A DNA stretch of 64,000 nt from Microbacterium oleivorans (GTDB taxonomy: Bacteria > Actinomycetota > Actinomycetes > Actinomycetales > Microbacteriaceae), in contig NZ_JAMBOV010000002.1 of the NCBI RefSeq assembly GCF_023715745.1, positions 62,001 to 126,000 of the forward strand, in the 5' to 3' direction. Below are positions 1 to 8,648 of this stretch, one piece after another. The notes under the pieces are model-generated. The model saw only the letters and a list, made by a program, of their open reading frames with translations. It ran no database searches and was not told the origin of the DNA. Position 1 is the first letter of the stretch. Every line of letters begins with the position of its first letter. The position numbers were made by a program, and so were the translations under genes.

Positions 1-537
1 GTGCGCGGCGTGGACCTCCAGCAGGTCGAACCCGGCCTCGTCGGCGCGGCGGGCAGCCTGGGCGAAGGCGTCCACGAGGGACTCGATGTCGTCGGCACTC
101 ATCGCGACCGGCTGCGCATACCCGTCGAACGCGATGGCGGAGGGAGCCACCGTCGTCCAGCCGCCGTCGGCGGCGGCGACGGTGCCGCGCTCCGCGTCCC
201 ACGGGCGGTGCGTCGACGCCTTGCGGCCCGCGTGCGCGAGCTGCACGCCGGCGAGGGCGCCGCGGTCGTGGATCGCCGCGACGATCGGGGTCCAGGCATC
301 CCGCTGCGCGTCGTTCCACAGCCCGGTGTCCTGGGGCGAGATCCTGCCCTCGGGGGTGACCGCCGACGCTTCGGCGATGACGACCCCGGCACCACCGGCT
401 GCGAACTGCGCGAGGTGCACGTGGTGCCAGTCGTTCGGCACGCCCTCGACCGCCGAGTACTGGCACATGGGCGACACCCAGAGGCGGTTGCGCGCGGTCG
501 CACCGGTCAGCTCGAGGGGGCGGAACAGCAGGGTCAT
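1..537 (-). CDS. NADH:flavin oxidoreductase, old yellow enzyme family (partial)
   Basis: The gene reads leftwards out of the window; 179 codons are seen from the ATG at 537 and the stop lies beyond position 1. The start of an FMN-binding TIM barrel is visible: LFRPLELTG near residue 4, CQYSA at 25-29 (flavin-edge motif of YqjM-type enzymes), HLAQFAAGGAG, and LEVHAAH at the cut end. Enzymes of this family reduce activated C=C bonds with NAD(P)H in the cytoplasm; the substrate cannot be told. A GGAG lies 7 nt before the ATG. The gene diverges from nnrD across only 31 bp, so the two promoters must overlap. Confidence 0.9.
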   Translation of the reverse strand, partial: MTLLFRPLELTGATARNRLWVSPMCQYSAVEGVPNDWHHVHLAQFAAGGAGVVIAEASAVTPEGRISPQDTGLWNDAQRDAWTPIVAAIHDRGALAGVQLAHAGRKASTHRPWDAERGTVAAADGGWTTVAPSAIAFDGYAQPVAMSADDIESLVDAFAQAARRADEAGFDLLEVHAAH

Positions 538-568
538 GGGTGGACTCCGTCGCAGTAGGGTGGGCGCC

Positions 569-1393
569 ATGGCGGCGCAGGGATGGACGAGGGCGGACAC
601 GGCCGAGGTCGTCTCCGAGCCAACGGCGGACGATGACAAGTATTCCCGCGGCGTCGTCGGCATGCGCACGGGGTCGACCGCGTTCCCGGGCGCGGCGGTT
701 CTCGGGGTCGACGCGGCGTGGCGGTGCGGTGTCGGGATGGTGCGGTACCTCGGACCGGAGCGCGCCGCGGACCTGGTCCTCGCCCGCAGGCCCGAGACGG
801 TGACCGCCGAGGGCCGTGTGCAGGCGTGGGTCATCGGGTCGGGGACGGATGCCGCGCACCGCTCGGCACGCGAGCGCGCCGCCCTCGCCGCCGTCCTCAG
901 CGGAGACGTCCCCGTCATCGTGGACGCGGGCGCCCTCGACCTCGCCGGCGAGGCCTCGGCCCCGGTCGTGGCGACGCCTCACGGACGCGAGCACCAGCGG
1001 CTGCGCCGGATGCTCGGGCTCGATCCGGACACGGACGACGCCTCCGAGACCGCGCGGGCCCTCGGCGGCGTGGTCGTCCGGAAAGGGGCGACGACGGTGA
1101 TCGCCGCGCCGGACTCCCCGCCGATCGAGATCACCGCGCCGACCTCCTGGCTGGCGACCGCGGGGACCGGCGACGTCCTGGCCGGCACAGTCGGTGCCGT
1201 GATCGCGGGTGTCATCGGTCGAGGCGCGTCGCCGGGTGACCTCGCCGCGGTGCAGCGGGCCGCGGCATCCGCTGTCTGGCTGCACGGGCACGCGGCGGCG
1301 CTCGCCGTCGCCGCCCACCGCGGCGGACCCATCGCCGCGCTCGACGTGGCGGAGCATCTGCCGCACGCCGTCGCCGATGCACTGCGCGGCTGA
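569..1393 (+). CDS. nnrD: ADP-dependent NAD(P)H-hydrate dehydratase
   Basis: Repair enzyme that dehydrates damaged S-NAD(P)HX back to NAD(P)H using ADP. The 274-residue protein has the ribokinase-like C-terminal nucleotide motif GTGDVLAG near residue 199 and the central VIVDAGAL stretch of the YjeF C-terminal family. The frame is open far upstream (to about 86), but the ATG at 569 is preferred: family homology begins close behind it and TAGGGT at 556-561 sits 7 nt before it, a leaderless arrangement. The NnrE epimerase domain is not fused and not next door. Length fits stand-alone NnrD. Confidence 0.85.
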   Translation: MAAQGWTRADTAEVVSEPTADDDKYSRGVVGMRTGSTAFPGAAVLGVDAAWRCGVGMVRYLGPERAADLVLARRPETVTAEGRVQAWVIGSGTDAAHRSARERAALAAVLSGDVPVIVDAGALDLAGEASAPVVATPHGREHQRLRRMLGLDPDTDDASETARALGGVVVRKGATTVIAAPDSPPIEITAPTSWLATAGTGDVLAGTVGAVIAGVIGRGASPGDLAAVQRAAASAVWLHGHAAALAVAAHRGGPIAALDVAEHLPHAVADALRG

Positions 1394-1435
1394 ACCGCGT
1401 CACGGCCCGCGCGGGCACGCCCGTAGGCTGGGCGC

Positions 1436-2650
1436 GTGACGAATCGCGTGCTGCTCTGGGCCGCGTTCGCGCTCGTCCACCTGGGTGTGGGGGTGCTCGG
1501 CTTCGTCCTGCCGAACGAGCCGATGGGCGATGTCTACCGCGTCTACGAGCCGTGGTCGCGCGCCGTCTTCTCGGGTGGGGGAGTCGTCGGGGTGACCCAG
1601 GACTGGGTCTACCCGCACCTCGCGCTGCTGCCCATGCTCCTCGCGCATCTGCCGGGTGCCCTGGTCGGCGACTACACCGTCGGCTGGGCGGTCCTCGTGA
1701 CCCTCATCGACGCGGTCGCGTTCGCCGTGCTCATCGGCCGCGTGCGCTCCCGGGGCCGGGTCGCCGCGGCGGTGTTCTGGCTCGCCGCGATCGTCTGCCT
1801 CGGACCCGTCGGGATGTACCGGATCGACGCGATCTCGGTTCCGCTCGCGATCCTCGGATGCCTGTGGCTGGTGCGCCGGCCGGGGACCGCCGCCGCCCTC
1901 CTCGCCGCGGCGACGTGGATCAAGGTATGGCCGGCGGCGCTCCTGGCGGCGGCGGTCGTCGCCGTCCGCCGTCGTGCAACGGTGATCGCCGCCGCGGCTC
2001 TCGTGAGCGTCGCGGTGCTGGGCGCCGTGGTCGCCGCCGGTGGTGCGGACCACGCGCTCGGATTCGTCACCGGGCAGACGGGGCGCGGACTGCAGGTGGA
2101 GGCACCCGTGAGCGCCCCCTACGTCTGGGGTGCGCTGCTCGGATCCGACGGAGCCGCGGTCTACTACGACCTGGGGCTCCTGACGTTCCAGGTCACGGGA
2201 CCTCACGTCGACCTGGTCATCGCCGCGATGACGCCCCTGCTCGCCGCGTCGGCCGCCGCCGTGCTCCTGATCGGGGTCTGGCGGCTGCGCCGTGGCGCGC
2301 CGTTCGTGCGGCTGTTCCCGGTCCTTTCGCTCGCGCTCGTGCTCGTGCTCATCGTGGTCAACAAGGTGGGATCTCCGCAGTTCCACACGTGGCTGTTCGC
2401 TCCCGTCGTGCTCGGGCTCGTGATCGACCGTCGTCGGTGGACGGTCCCGGGGGTGCTCGTGCTGATCGCTGCGGCGCTGACGCAACTCGTCTACCCCGTG
2501 CTCTACGGCGGCATCGTCACGCCGGCCTTCCCCGCCGTGGCGGTCCTCACGCTCCGCAACCTCGTTCTCGTCGCGCTCCTTGTGTGGATGGTCGTCAGAC
2601 TCGTGCGACTGCCGGCATCCGTCGTCGCAGCCGTCCCCCTCACCCACTGA
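1436..2650 (+). CDS. GT87-type membrane glycosyltransferase
   Basis: A 404-residue protein with about ten hydrophobic segments, resembling the DUF2029/GT87 polyprenyl-phosphate-mannose alpha-mannosyltransferases of actinobacteria. It has an acidic periplasmic loop after the first membrane segment (GDVYRVYEPWSRAV, about residues 30-45) where the catalytic acidic residue is expected. It would move a sugar from a lipid carrier to a cell-envelope glycan; the acceptor is unknown. GTG start, leaderless: TAGGCT at 1424-1429 ends 6 nt before it. The next gene follows after 15 nt with its own ribosome-binding site. Confidence 0.7.
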   Translation: MTNRVLLWAAFALVHLGVGVLGFVLPNEPMGDVYRVYEPWSRAVFSGGGVVGVTQDWVYPHLALLPMLLAHLPGALVGDYTVGWAVLVTLIDAVAFAVLIGRVRSRGRVAAAVFWLAAIVCLGPVGMYRIDAISVPLAILGCLWLVRRPGTAAALLAAATWIKVWPAALLAAAVVAVRRRATVIAAAALVSVAVLGAVVAAGGADHALGFVTGQTGRGLQVEAPVSAPYVWGALLGSDGAAVYYDLGLLTFQVTGPHVDLVIAAMTPLLAASAAAVLLIGVWRLRRGAPFVRLFPVLSLALVLVLIVVNKVGSPQFHTWLFAPVVLGLVIDRRRWTVPGVLVLIAAALTQLVYPVLYGGIVTPAFPAVAVLTLRNLVLVALLVWMVVRLVRLPASVVAAVPLTH

Positions 2651-2665
2651 TCCGGAGGTCCTTCC

Positions 2666-3007
2666 ATGCTCGTCGCCTTCTCCGTCGCCCCGTCCGGGAA
2701 CGGCAATGCGGATGGTTCCGTTCACGACGCCGTCGCGGCGGCCGTCGCGGTCGTCCGCGCCTCGGGCCTGCCGCACCGCACGACGAGCATGTTCACCGAG
2801 GTCGAAGGGGAGTGGGACGAGGTGATGGCCGTGGTCAAAGGTGCGGTCGACGCCGTGCAGCCCTTCGGCTCGCGGGTCTCGCTCGTCGTGAAAGCCGACA
2901 TCCGCCCCGGCTACACGGGCGAGATCGACGGGAAGATCGCGCGGCTCGAGACCGCCATCGAATCGATTCGTGATGAGCGCGGGAGCGGGACTACGATCTC
3001 GGAGTGA
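2666..3007 (+). CDS. Thiamine-binding protein, MTH1187/YkoF family
   Basis: A 113-residue cytoplasmic ferredoxin-like-fold protein. MLVAFSVAPSG at the start, then TTSMFTEVEGEWDEVMAVVKGAV and the SLVVKADIRPG strand, match the thiamine-binding MTH1187 (formerly DUF77) family, in which small dimers bind thiamine or its precursors. GGAGG 7 nt before the ATG (2658-2662 region) sets the start. The stop overlaps the next gene's GTG by 4 bp, so both are made from one transcript. Ligand binding is known for family members; the role here is inference. Confidence 0.75.
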   Translation: MLVAFSVAPSGNGNADGSVHDAVAAAVAVVRASGLPHRTTSMFTEVEGEWDEVMAVVKGAVDAVQPFGSRVSLVVKADIRPGYTGEIDGKIARLETAIESIRDERGSGTTISE

Positions 3008-4221
3008 CCTCCGCCCCCATCCGTCCCCGCCGCGCCCTCCTCGCGCTCGCCGTCGGCAGCTTCGGCATCGGCATGACGGAGTTCGTCGTCATGGGGCTCC
3101 TCCCCGAGATCGCGCGCGAGCTCCTGCCGTCGACCTGGGCGACCTCTCAGGAGGATGCGATCGCCCACGCGGGGTGGCTCATCACCCTCTACGCCCTCGG
3201 GGTCGTGATCGGGGCGCCGACCATCGCGGCATCCGTCGCCAAGTATCCGCGTCACCGCGTCATGGTCCTCCTCGCCGGCGCGCTGACCTTGTTCAACGCG
3301 CTCACGCTCCTCCTCCCGACGTTCGAGCTCGTCGCGGCGTCGCGGCTGCTGGCGGGGCTTCCCCACGGTGCGTACTTCGGCATCGGCGCGCTCGTGGCCG
3401 CCGACGTCATGGGGCCGGGCAACCGGGCCAAGGGCGTGGCGTTCGTGCTGACGGGCCTCACGGTGGCGAACGTCGTCGGGGTGCCGCTGGGCACATTCCT
3501 CGGGCAGAACCTGGGCTGGAGATGGGCGTTCGTGCTCGTGGTCGCCATCTTCGGTGCCGCGACGGCCGCCATCGCCGTCACCGTCCCGCGCCGCGCCGGC
3601 GAGCCGTCCCGCACGCTCCGCGCGGAGCTCGGGGTCTTCCGGATCGGCCAGGTCTGGTTCGCGCTCGGGGTCGGGGCCATCGGCTTCGGCGGATTCTTCG
3701 CGGCGTACACCTACGTGTCGCCGCTGGTCACCGAGGCGGCGGGGTCGCCGGCGTGGGTCGTTCCGATCGTGCTCGTGATCCTGGGGCTCGGGATGACGGC
3801 GGGCAACCTCGTCGGCGGGCACCTCGCCGACGTCGACCTCATCCGTGCGATGTTCGGCCTCCTGGGGCTGCTTGCGCTCTCGCAGCTGCTGCTGGCCCTG
3901 ACCTCGGGCTGGATCGTCACGGTCGTCGTGTTCGTCTTCGCCGTGGCCTTCGCCGCGTCGGCCGTGAGCCCGACCATCCAGACGCGCCTGATGGATGTCG
4001 CGGGCGACAACCAGTCGATCGCGGCGGCCCTCAACCACTCCGCGCTCAACACCGGCAACGCGCTCGGTGCTGCCCTCGGAGGCGCCGTGATCGCGGCCGG
4101 CCTCGGCTTCACCGCGCCGGTGTGGGTCGGGTTCCTGCTCGCTCTCGCCGGACTCGGCGTCGCAGCCCTCAGCATCGCGCTGGAGCGGCGGAGCCTCGCC
4201 CGCACCCTTGTCCGCGCCTGA
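3004..4221 (+). CDS. MFS transporter, DHA1 (AraJ/YdhP-like)
   Basis: A 405-residue integral membrane protein with 12 predicted segments. The first segment carries the DHA1 signature SFGIGMTEFVVMGLLPEIA. The loop-2 motif A is modified (VAKYPRHRVM), followed by RLLAGLPHGAYFG in segment 5 and the C-terminal ALNHSALNTGNALGAALGG typical of AraJ-like sugar or drug exporters. Starts at GTG 3004 within the previous stop (GTGA overlap), so it is translationally coupled to the thiamine-binding protein. Substrate unknown. Confidence 0.8.
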   Translation: MTSAPIRPRRALLALAVGSFGIGMTEFVVMGLLPEIARELLPSTWATSQEDAIAHAGWLITLYALGVVIGAPTIAASVAKYPRHRVMVLLAGALTLFNALTLLLPTFELVAASRLLAGLPHGAYFGIGALVAADVMGPGNRAKGVAFVLTGLTVANVVGVPLGTFLGQNLGWRWAFVLVVAIFGAATAAIAVTVPRRAGEPSRTLRAELGVFRIGQVWFALGVGAIGFGGFFAAYTYVSPLVTEAAGSPAWVVPIVLVILGLGMTAGNLVGGHLADVDLIRAMFGLLGLLALSQLLLALTSGWIVTVVVFVFAVAFAASAVSPTIQTRLMDVAGDNQSIAAALNHSALNTGNALGAALGGAVIAAGLGFTAPVWVGFLLALAGLGVAALSIALERRSLARTLVRA

Positions 4222-4284
4222 CACGACCTCGGAGGCGGCGCAACCCCGTCGGCTGCGGTGTCCGTGACTCGATAGCGTCGAGCC

Positions 4285-4767
4285 ATGTCCCGCAACTCGC
4301 GCCTGTTCGCCTGCACGCCTGCTGACGTCTTCGCCGTCCTCGAGGACGGCTGGCTGTTCCCCGCATGGGTGGTCGGAGCGTCCCGGATGCGGGAGGTGGC
4401 GGACGCGTGGCCGGCCACGGGTTCGCACCTGCACCACTCGTTCGGTGTGTGGCCGGTGCTCATCGACGACTCGACCGAGGTCCTCGCCTACGATCCGCCC
4501 CGCCACATCCTGCTGCGGGCGAAGGGATGGCCGATGGGGGAGGCCCAGGTGGACATCCAGGTGAAGCCGCATCGCGACGGATGCATCGTGCGCATCCAGG
4601 AGGAGGCGGTGGCGGGGCCGGGCAGTCTCATCCCGCAGCCTCTCCTCGACGTCGCGCTCCAGCTGCGCAACCACGAGACCCTCCACCGGCTGGCCTACCT
4701 CGCGGAGGGACGCGCTGTGCGGCCCACCGATGAGACCACCGCCGAGGACGAGGGCGTCCAGGGGTGA
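4285..4767 (+). CDS. SRPBCC (START-like) family protein
   Basis: A 160-residue soluble protein. FACTPADVFAVLEDGWLFPAWVVGA near the start and later LRAKGWPMGEAQVDIQVKP fit the helix-grip SRPBCC fold (polyketide cyclase/dehydrase-like), which binds hydrophobic ligands. The ATG follows TAGCGT (4273-4278) by 6 nt, so the transcript is probably leaderless. CGCAA at 4239-4243 lies 29 nt before that -10 and weakly resembles an element seen before other genes here. The stop overlaps the next gene by 4 bp, tying it to the FAD oxidoreductase. Function not known. Confidence 0.7.
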   Translation: MSRNSRLFACTPADVFAVLEDGWLFPAWVVGASRMREVADAWPATGSHLHHSFGVWPVLIDDSTEVLAYDPPRHILLRAKGWPMGEAQVDIQVKPHRDGCIVRIQEEAVAGPGSLIPQPLLDVALQLRNHETLHRLAYLAEGRAVRPTDETTAEDEGVQG

Positions 4768-6218
4768 GCGACGTCGACGCGGTCGTCGTGGGGGCGGGGC
4801 CCAACGGGCTCGCCGCAGCCGTCACTCTCGCCCGGGCAGGCTTGGCCGTCCGCGTCTACGAGAAGGGCGCGACGATCGGCGGGGGCGCGCGCACCGCCGA
4901 GATGACTCTCGCGGGCTACCACCACGACGTCTGCTCCGCCGTGCATCCGCTCGCATTCGAGAGCCGGTTCTTCCGCGAGTTCGGACTCGGGCAGCGAGTC
5001 GACTTCGTCGTCCCCGACGCGTCCTTCGCGCATCCCCTCGACGGCGGCCGCGCGGCGGTCGCCTATCGCGACCTCGACCGCACCGCCGAAGGACTCGGTC
5101 GCGACGGGGACGCGTACGCGCGCTTGCTGCGCCCGCTGGTGGACCGCGCGTCCGGTGTCGCCGACTTCACGGGGCATCCGCTGCTGCGGGTGCCTCGGCA
5201 TCCGCTCGCGGCCGCGTGGTTCGGTGCCCGGACGCTGGAGCAGGGGAGCCCGGCCTGGAACGCACGCTTCCGCGAGGAGGCCGCGCCCGCCATGCTCACG
5301 GGTGTCGCGGCGCACACCATCCTGCCGCTGCCGAGCCTCGCCGGTGCAGGGGCGGGGCTCGCCCTCACGACCTATGCGCACGCGCGCGGATGGCCGATCC
5401 CGGTCGGCGGCAGCCAGCGCATCGTCGACGCGATGGCCGACGATCTACGCGCCCACGGGGGTGAGATCGTGACCGATCACGAGGTGACCTCACTCGCCGA
5501 GCTGCCCGCCTCCCGGGCCGTCCTGCTCGATGTCATCCCGCGCGCGTTCCTGCGGATCGCGGGGGACGCGGTCCCCGCCGGATACCGCAGCGCCCTCGAA
5601 CGGTTCCGGTACGGCGGTGCGGTCGCGAAGGTGGACTTCGCGCTGTCGGGTCCGGTGCCCTGGGCGAACCCGGAGGTGGCGGCCGCCGGGACCGTGCACG
5701 TCGGCGGCACGCGTGCCGAGGTGGCGGCATCCGAGACCCTCATCTCCCGCGGCGGCCTGCCGGATGCGCCGTACGTCCTCGTCGCGCAGCCGTCGGGGTT
5801 CGATGCGTCGCGGGCGCCCGCGGGCCACCACACGCTGTGGACGTACACGCACGTGCCGTCGGGATCGACGGCGGATCGCGCCGAGGCGGTGATCGCCCAG
5901 ATCGAACGATTCGCACCGGGCTTCCGCGACCTGATCCTCGCCGTGAACTCGCGCAACGCGGTCGAGGTCGAGGCGGAGAACCCGAACTACCCCGGCGGCG
6001 ACATCGCGGCCGGCGCCCCTGCCCTCTGGCAGCTCCTGAAACGCCCCGTGGTGTCGCCCGAGCCGTGGCGCACGCCTCTCGACGGCGTGTACCTCTGCTC
6101 CGCGTCGGTGAGCCCGGGCCCGGGCGTCCACGGTCTGGCCGGATGGCACGCCGCCCGGTCCGCGCTGCGGCACACCTTCGGGACCCGCATCGCACCCGAC
6201 CTCTCCCCGCGCGTCTAG
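4764..6218 (+). CDS. Phytoene-dehydrogenase-related FAD oxidoreductase
   Basis: A 484-residue protein with an N-terminal Rossmann FAD site: VVVGAGPNGLAAAVTLARAG at residues 7-26, then the acidic ribose-binding residue in VYEKG, and GGGARTAE. The C-terminal GPGVHGLAGWHAARSAL completes the FAD site of COG1233 (CrtI-like) proteins. Such enzymes desaturate or oxidise polyisoprenoid or related lipids; no other carotenoid genes are near, so a carotenoid role is not shown. Starts at GTG 4764 inside the stop of the SRPBCC gene, which may supply or hold its lipid substrate (inference). Confidence 0.8.
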   Translation: MSDVDAVVVGAGPNGLAAAVTLARAGLAVRVYEKGATIGGGARTAEMTLAGYHHDVCSAVHPLAFESRFFREFGLGQRVDFVVPDASFAHPLDGGRAAVAYRDLDRTAEGLGRDGDAYARLLRPLVDRASGVADFTGHPLLRVPRHPLAAAWFGARTLEQGSPAWNARFREEAAPAMLTGVAAHTILPLPSLAGAGAGLALTTYAHARGWPIPVGGSQRIVDAMADDLRAHGGEIVTDHEVTSLAELPASRAVLLDVIPRAFLRIAGDAVPAGYRSALERFRYGGAVAKVDFALSGPVPWANPEVAAAGTVHVGGTRAEVAASETLISRGGLPDAPYVLVAQPSGFDASRAPAGHHTLWTYTHVPSGSTADRAEAVIAQIERFAPGFRDLILAVNSRNAVEVEAENPNYPGGDIAAGAPALWQLLKRPVVSPEPWRTPLDGVYLCSASVSPGPGVHGLAGWHAARSALRHTFGTRIAPDLSPRV

Positions 6219-6235
6219 ACCACTTCTCGACACGA

Positions 6236-6275
6236 ATCAATCCCCTCCTCCACTGCCGCGTCGCGTTCCTAGCGT
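6236..6275 (+). promoter_or_regulatory. Promoter of the sugar ABC operon with upstream TCAA element
   Basis: ATCAA at 6236-6240, followed by a C-rich run, stands 29 nt before TAGCGT at 6270-6275. The same layout is found before other genes in this window (32518, 33084, 34188, 52302). Just past the expected transcription start lie AAGCGCT (6283-6289) and GGGCGCTT (from 6295), a possible LacI-family operator, fitting a carbohydrate uptake operon. Confidence 0.4.
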
Positions 6276-6319
6276 GCGCCGCAAGCGCTCGAGTGGGCGC
6301 TTCGCGTGAGGAGGCGCAC

Positions 6320-7708
6320 ATGGACATCACGACGCGGCGCACGGTGACGGCGTTCGGCGGCGCAGCGGCGACCGCGGCCCTGCTGGTGGGGTGCGCAGTC
6401 GGTACCGGCGGCCAGGGGGACGGCGGCGCCCAGTACGAGGCGGATGCCGAGCTCACCGGCGATCTGCAGGTCATGGGCTTCAGCGGTGTCGACGAGGTCG
6501 CGACGAGCCGGATGGAACTGGCGGAGCAGGAGCTCGGCGCGGACGTGGACGTCTCGCTCATCGAGGGCGAACTCGATCTGCAGCAGTTCCTCTCCGCTGT
6601 CGCCTCCGGCAAGCCGCCTGCCGTCGTCTACGCGAACCGCAACCAGATCGGGTCGCTCGCGGCCCGCGGCGCGATCGTCCCACTCGACTCCTGCATCGAG
6701 GGAGAGTCGATCGACACGTCGATGTACGTCCCCGCCGCGCTGGAGCAGGTCACCTTCGACGGGTCGGTCTACGGCATCCCGGAGTTCAACTCGATCCAGA
6801 TCACGATGGCGAACGCCGATCTGCTCGCGGATGCCGGGGTGGGCATCGACGCGGTGAACGGGTCGGACTGGGAGGCCATGTCCGCCGCCAACGACGCGCT
6901 CGCCTCCGCGTCGGGCGGGCGACTGGAGGTCATCGGCGTCGACAGCAAACTGCCGGAGTTCCTGCCGTTGTGGGCCAAGTCGAACGGGGCGGACCTGATC
7001 TCCGAGGACGGGCGCACGGCACAGCTCGACGACCCCGCCGTCGTCGAAGCTCTCGAATGGGCGGTCTCGATCTACGACGCCCAGGGCGGCTTCAGCGACG
7101 TGAAGGCCTATCGCGACTCCGCGGACTTCTTCGGCGCGGGCAACCAGTTCGCCACCGGCGTCCTCGGCGCGATGCCGATGGAGCAGTGGTACGTCAACGT
7201 GCTCAACGACGTCTCGCCGGACGCCCCGCTCGCCTTCGACACGGTCCACACGCGCGACGGCGACACCGTCGCGTATGCGTCGGGTTCGGCATGGGCGATT
7301 CCCTCGGGAAGCCCCAACCCCGAGGCCGCCTGCCGGTGGGCGCGCGCGATGACATCCGTCGATGCGTGGGAGGCCGCCGCGAACGCCCGCCTGGAGCTGC
7401 GCGAGGCCGAGAGCAAGCCTTTCACCGGCATCCTGACCGGCAACGCCGAGGCCGACGCCATGATCCAGGGGATGGTGACCTCAGGCGGGGAGCCCTGGGA
7501 CACCGCCGTCGACGCGATGTACGAGGCCAACGAGGCATCGTTCTCGCTGCCGGCCAACCCCGCCGACGCCGAGTTCACGACCGCGATGCAGGATGCCGTG
7601 AACAAGGTCCTGAACGGACAGGCCGAGCCGCAGGCAGCCCTCGGGCAGGCGCAGGAGGCCGCCCAGAAGGCACTCGACGACGCCTGGGCGGAGCTCGAGG
7701 AGCGCTGA
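6320..7708 (+). CDS. Sugar ABC transporter substrate-binding lipoprotein
   Basis: A 462-residue lipoprotein: basic/hydrophobic signal followed by the lipobox LLVGC (Cys about residue 25), so it is tethered outside the membrane. The body is a family-1 carbohydrate-binding fold (VYGIPEFNSIQITMANADLL and EAACRWARAMTSVDAWEAA near the end). The ATG at 6320 follows GAGGAGG; an open frame upstream has no such support. First gene of an operon with two permeases. The sugar is not identifiable. Confidence 0.9.
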   Translation: MDITTRRTVTAFGGAAATAALLVGCAVGTGGQGDGGAQYEADAELTGDLQVMGFSGVDEVATSRMELAEQELGADVDVSLIEGELDLQQFLSAVASGKPPAVVYANRNQIGSLAARGAIVPLDSCIEGESIDTSMYVPAALEQVTFDGSVYGIPEFNSIQITMANADLLADAGVGIDAVNGSDWEAMSAANDALASASGGRLEVIGVDSKLPEFLPLWAKSNGADLISEDGRTAQLDDPAVVEALEWAVSIYDAQGGFSDVKAYRDSADFFGAGNQFATGVLGAMPMEQWYVNVLNDVSPDAPLAFDTVHTRDGDTVAYASGSAWAIPSGSPNPEAACRWARAMTSVDAWEAAANARLELREAESKPFTGILTGNAEADAMIQGMVTSGGEPWDTAVDAMYEANEASFSLPANPADAEFTTAMQDAVNKVLNGQAEPQAALGQAQEAAQKALDDAWAELEER

Positions 7709-7709
7709 C

Positions 7710-8648
7710 ATGTCCACCGTCGTGGCGGCAGACCGCACCCGGTCCCGTCGCCGCGCCGCCCGGCGCAACACCCGGTCGGCGCTGCTGTTCCTCTCGCCGT
7801 GGATCATCGGCTTCGGTGTCTTCACGGCGTGGCCGCTCATCTACAGCGCGTATCTCTCGTTCACCGACTACGACGTCATCAACGACCCGTCCTTCGTCGG
7901 GTGGGACAACTACGTCGAACTCTTCGCCGATCCGAAGATCGGGCTCGCGCTCGCCAACACGTTCACCTTCATGGTGATCCAGGTCCCGGCGTACGTCGTC
8001 GTCTCACTCGCCCTCGCGGTTCTCCTGAACAGTGCCGGGCGGTCGTCCGGCTTCTTCCGGACGATGGTGTTCCTCCCGAAGATGACGCCGCCGGTCGCCG
8101 TCGGCATCCTCTTCCTCCTCCTGTTCAACGGACAGAACGGACTCATCAACGCCGGTCTCGAAGGCGTCGGCGTCGACGGGCCGAGCTGGACCACCGACCC
8201 GGCGTGGGTGAAACCGGGCCTCGTGATCATGAGCCTCTGGACGGTGGGCTCGTCGGTCATCATCCTGCTCGCGGCGCTGCAGTCGGTACCCGAGGAGCTC
8301 TACGAGTCCGCGCGTCTCGACGGCGCCGGCCGCTGGCACCGGTTCCGACACGTGAGCCTGCCGATGATCAGCCCGGCGCTGTTCTTCATCATCGTGGTCA
8401 ACACGATCGCCGGGCTCCAGACCTTCGACGAGGCCTACACCGCCTTCTTCGGCGCGGGGAACTCGACTTACAGCAACGACGCCGCGCTCTTCTACGTCAT
8501 CTACCTGTTCCAGCAGGCCTTCCAATTCCTGAACATGGGATACGCCTCGGCCATGGCGTGGCTGCTCTTCGTCCTCATCCTCATCGTCACCGCCGTCCAG
8601 CTCGTCGTCTCGCGCCGGCTCGTGTACTACGAAGGCGGCGGACGATGA
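7710..8648 (+). CDS. Sugar ABC transporter permease, MalF type
   Basis: A 312-residue inner-membrane protein with six hydrophobic segments after a very basic N-terminus (RTRSRRRAARRN). The EAA loop that docks the ATPase reads EELYESARLDGAGRWHRFRHVSLPMISP around residues 195-222. It begins 1 nt after the binding-protein stop and overlaps the next permease by 4 bp (ATGA). It should form the channel with the downstream permease. Confidence 0.92.
   Translation: MSTVVAADRTRSRRRAARRNTRSALLFLSPWIIGFGVFTAWPLIYSAYLSFTDYDVINDPSFVGWDNYVELFADPKIGLALANTFTFMVIQVPAYVVVSLALAVLLNSAGRSSGFFRTMVFLPKMTPPVAVGILFLLLFNGQNGLINAGLEGVGVDGPSWTTDPAWVKPGLVIMSLWTVGSSVIILLAALQSVPEELYESARLDGAGRWHRFRHVSLPMISPALFFIIVVNTIAGLQTFDEAYTAFFGAGNSTYSNDAALFYVIYLFQQAFQFLNMGYASAMAWLLFVLILIVTAVQLVVSRRLVYYEGGGR

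Noticed and set aside
86..568. N-terminal extension of nnrD
   Set aside because: The extension lies opposite the old-yellow-enzyme gene, has no family similarity, and a -10 box just before 569 fits the shorter start.
1400..2776. Long minus-strand frame opposite the GT87 gene, and similar long opposite-strand frames (2911-4686, 10895-13123 upstream part, 38685-41873)
   Set aside because: These are shadows of high third-position G+C genes; the products are Arg/His/Asp-rich low-complexity sequence without any fold.
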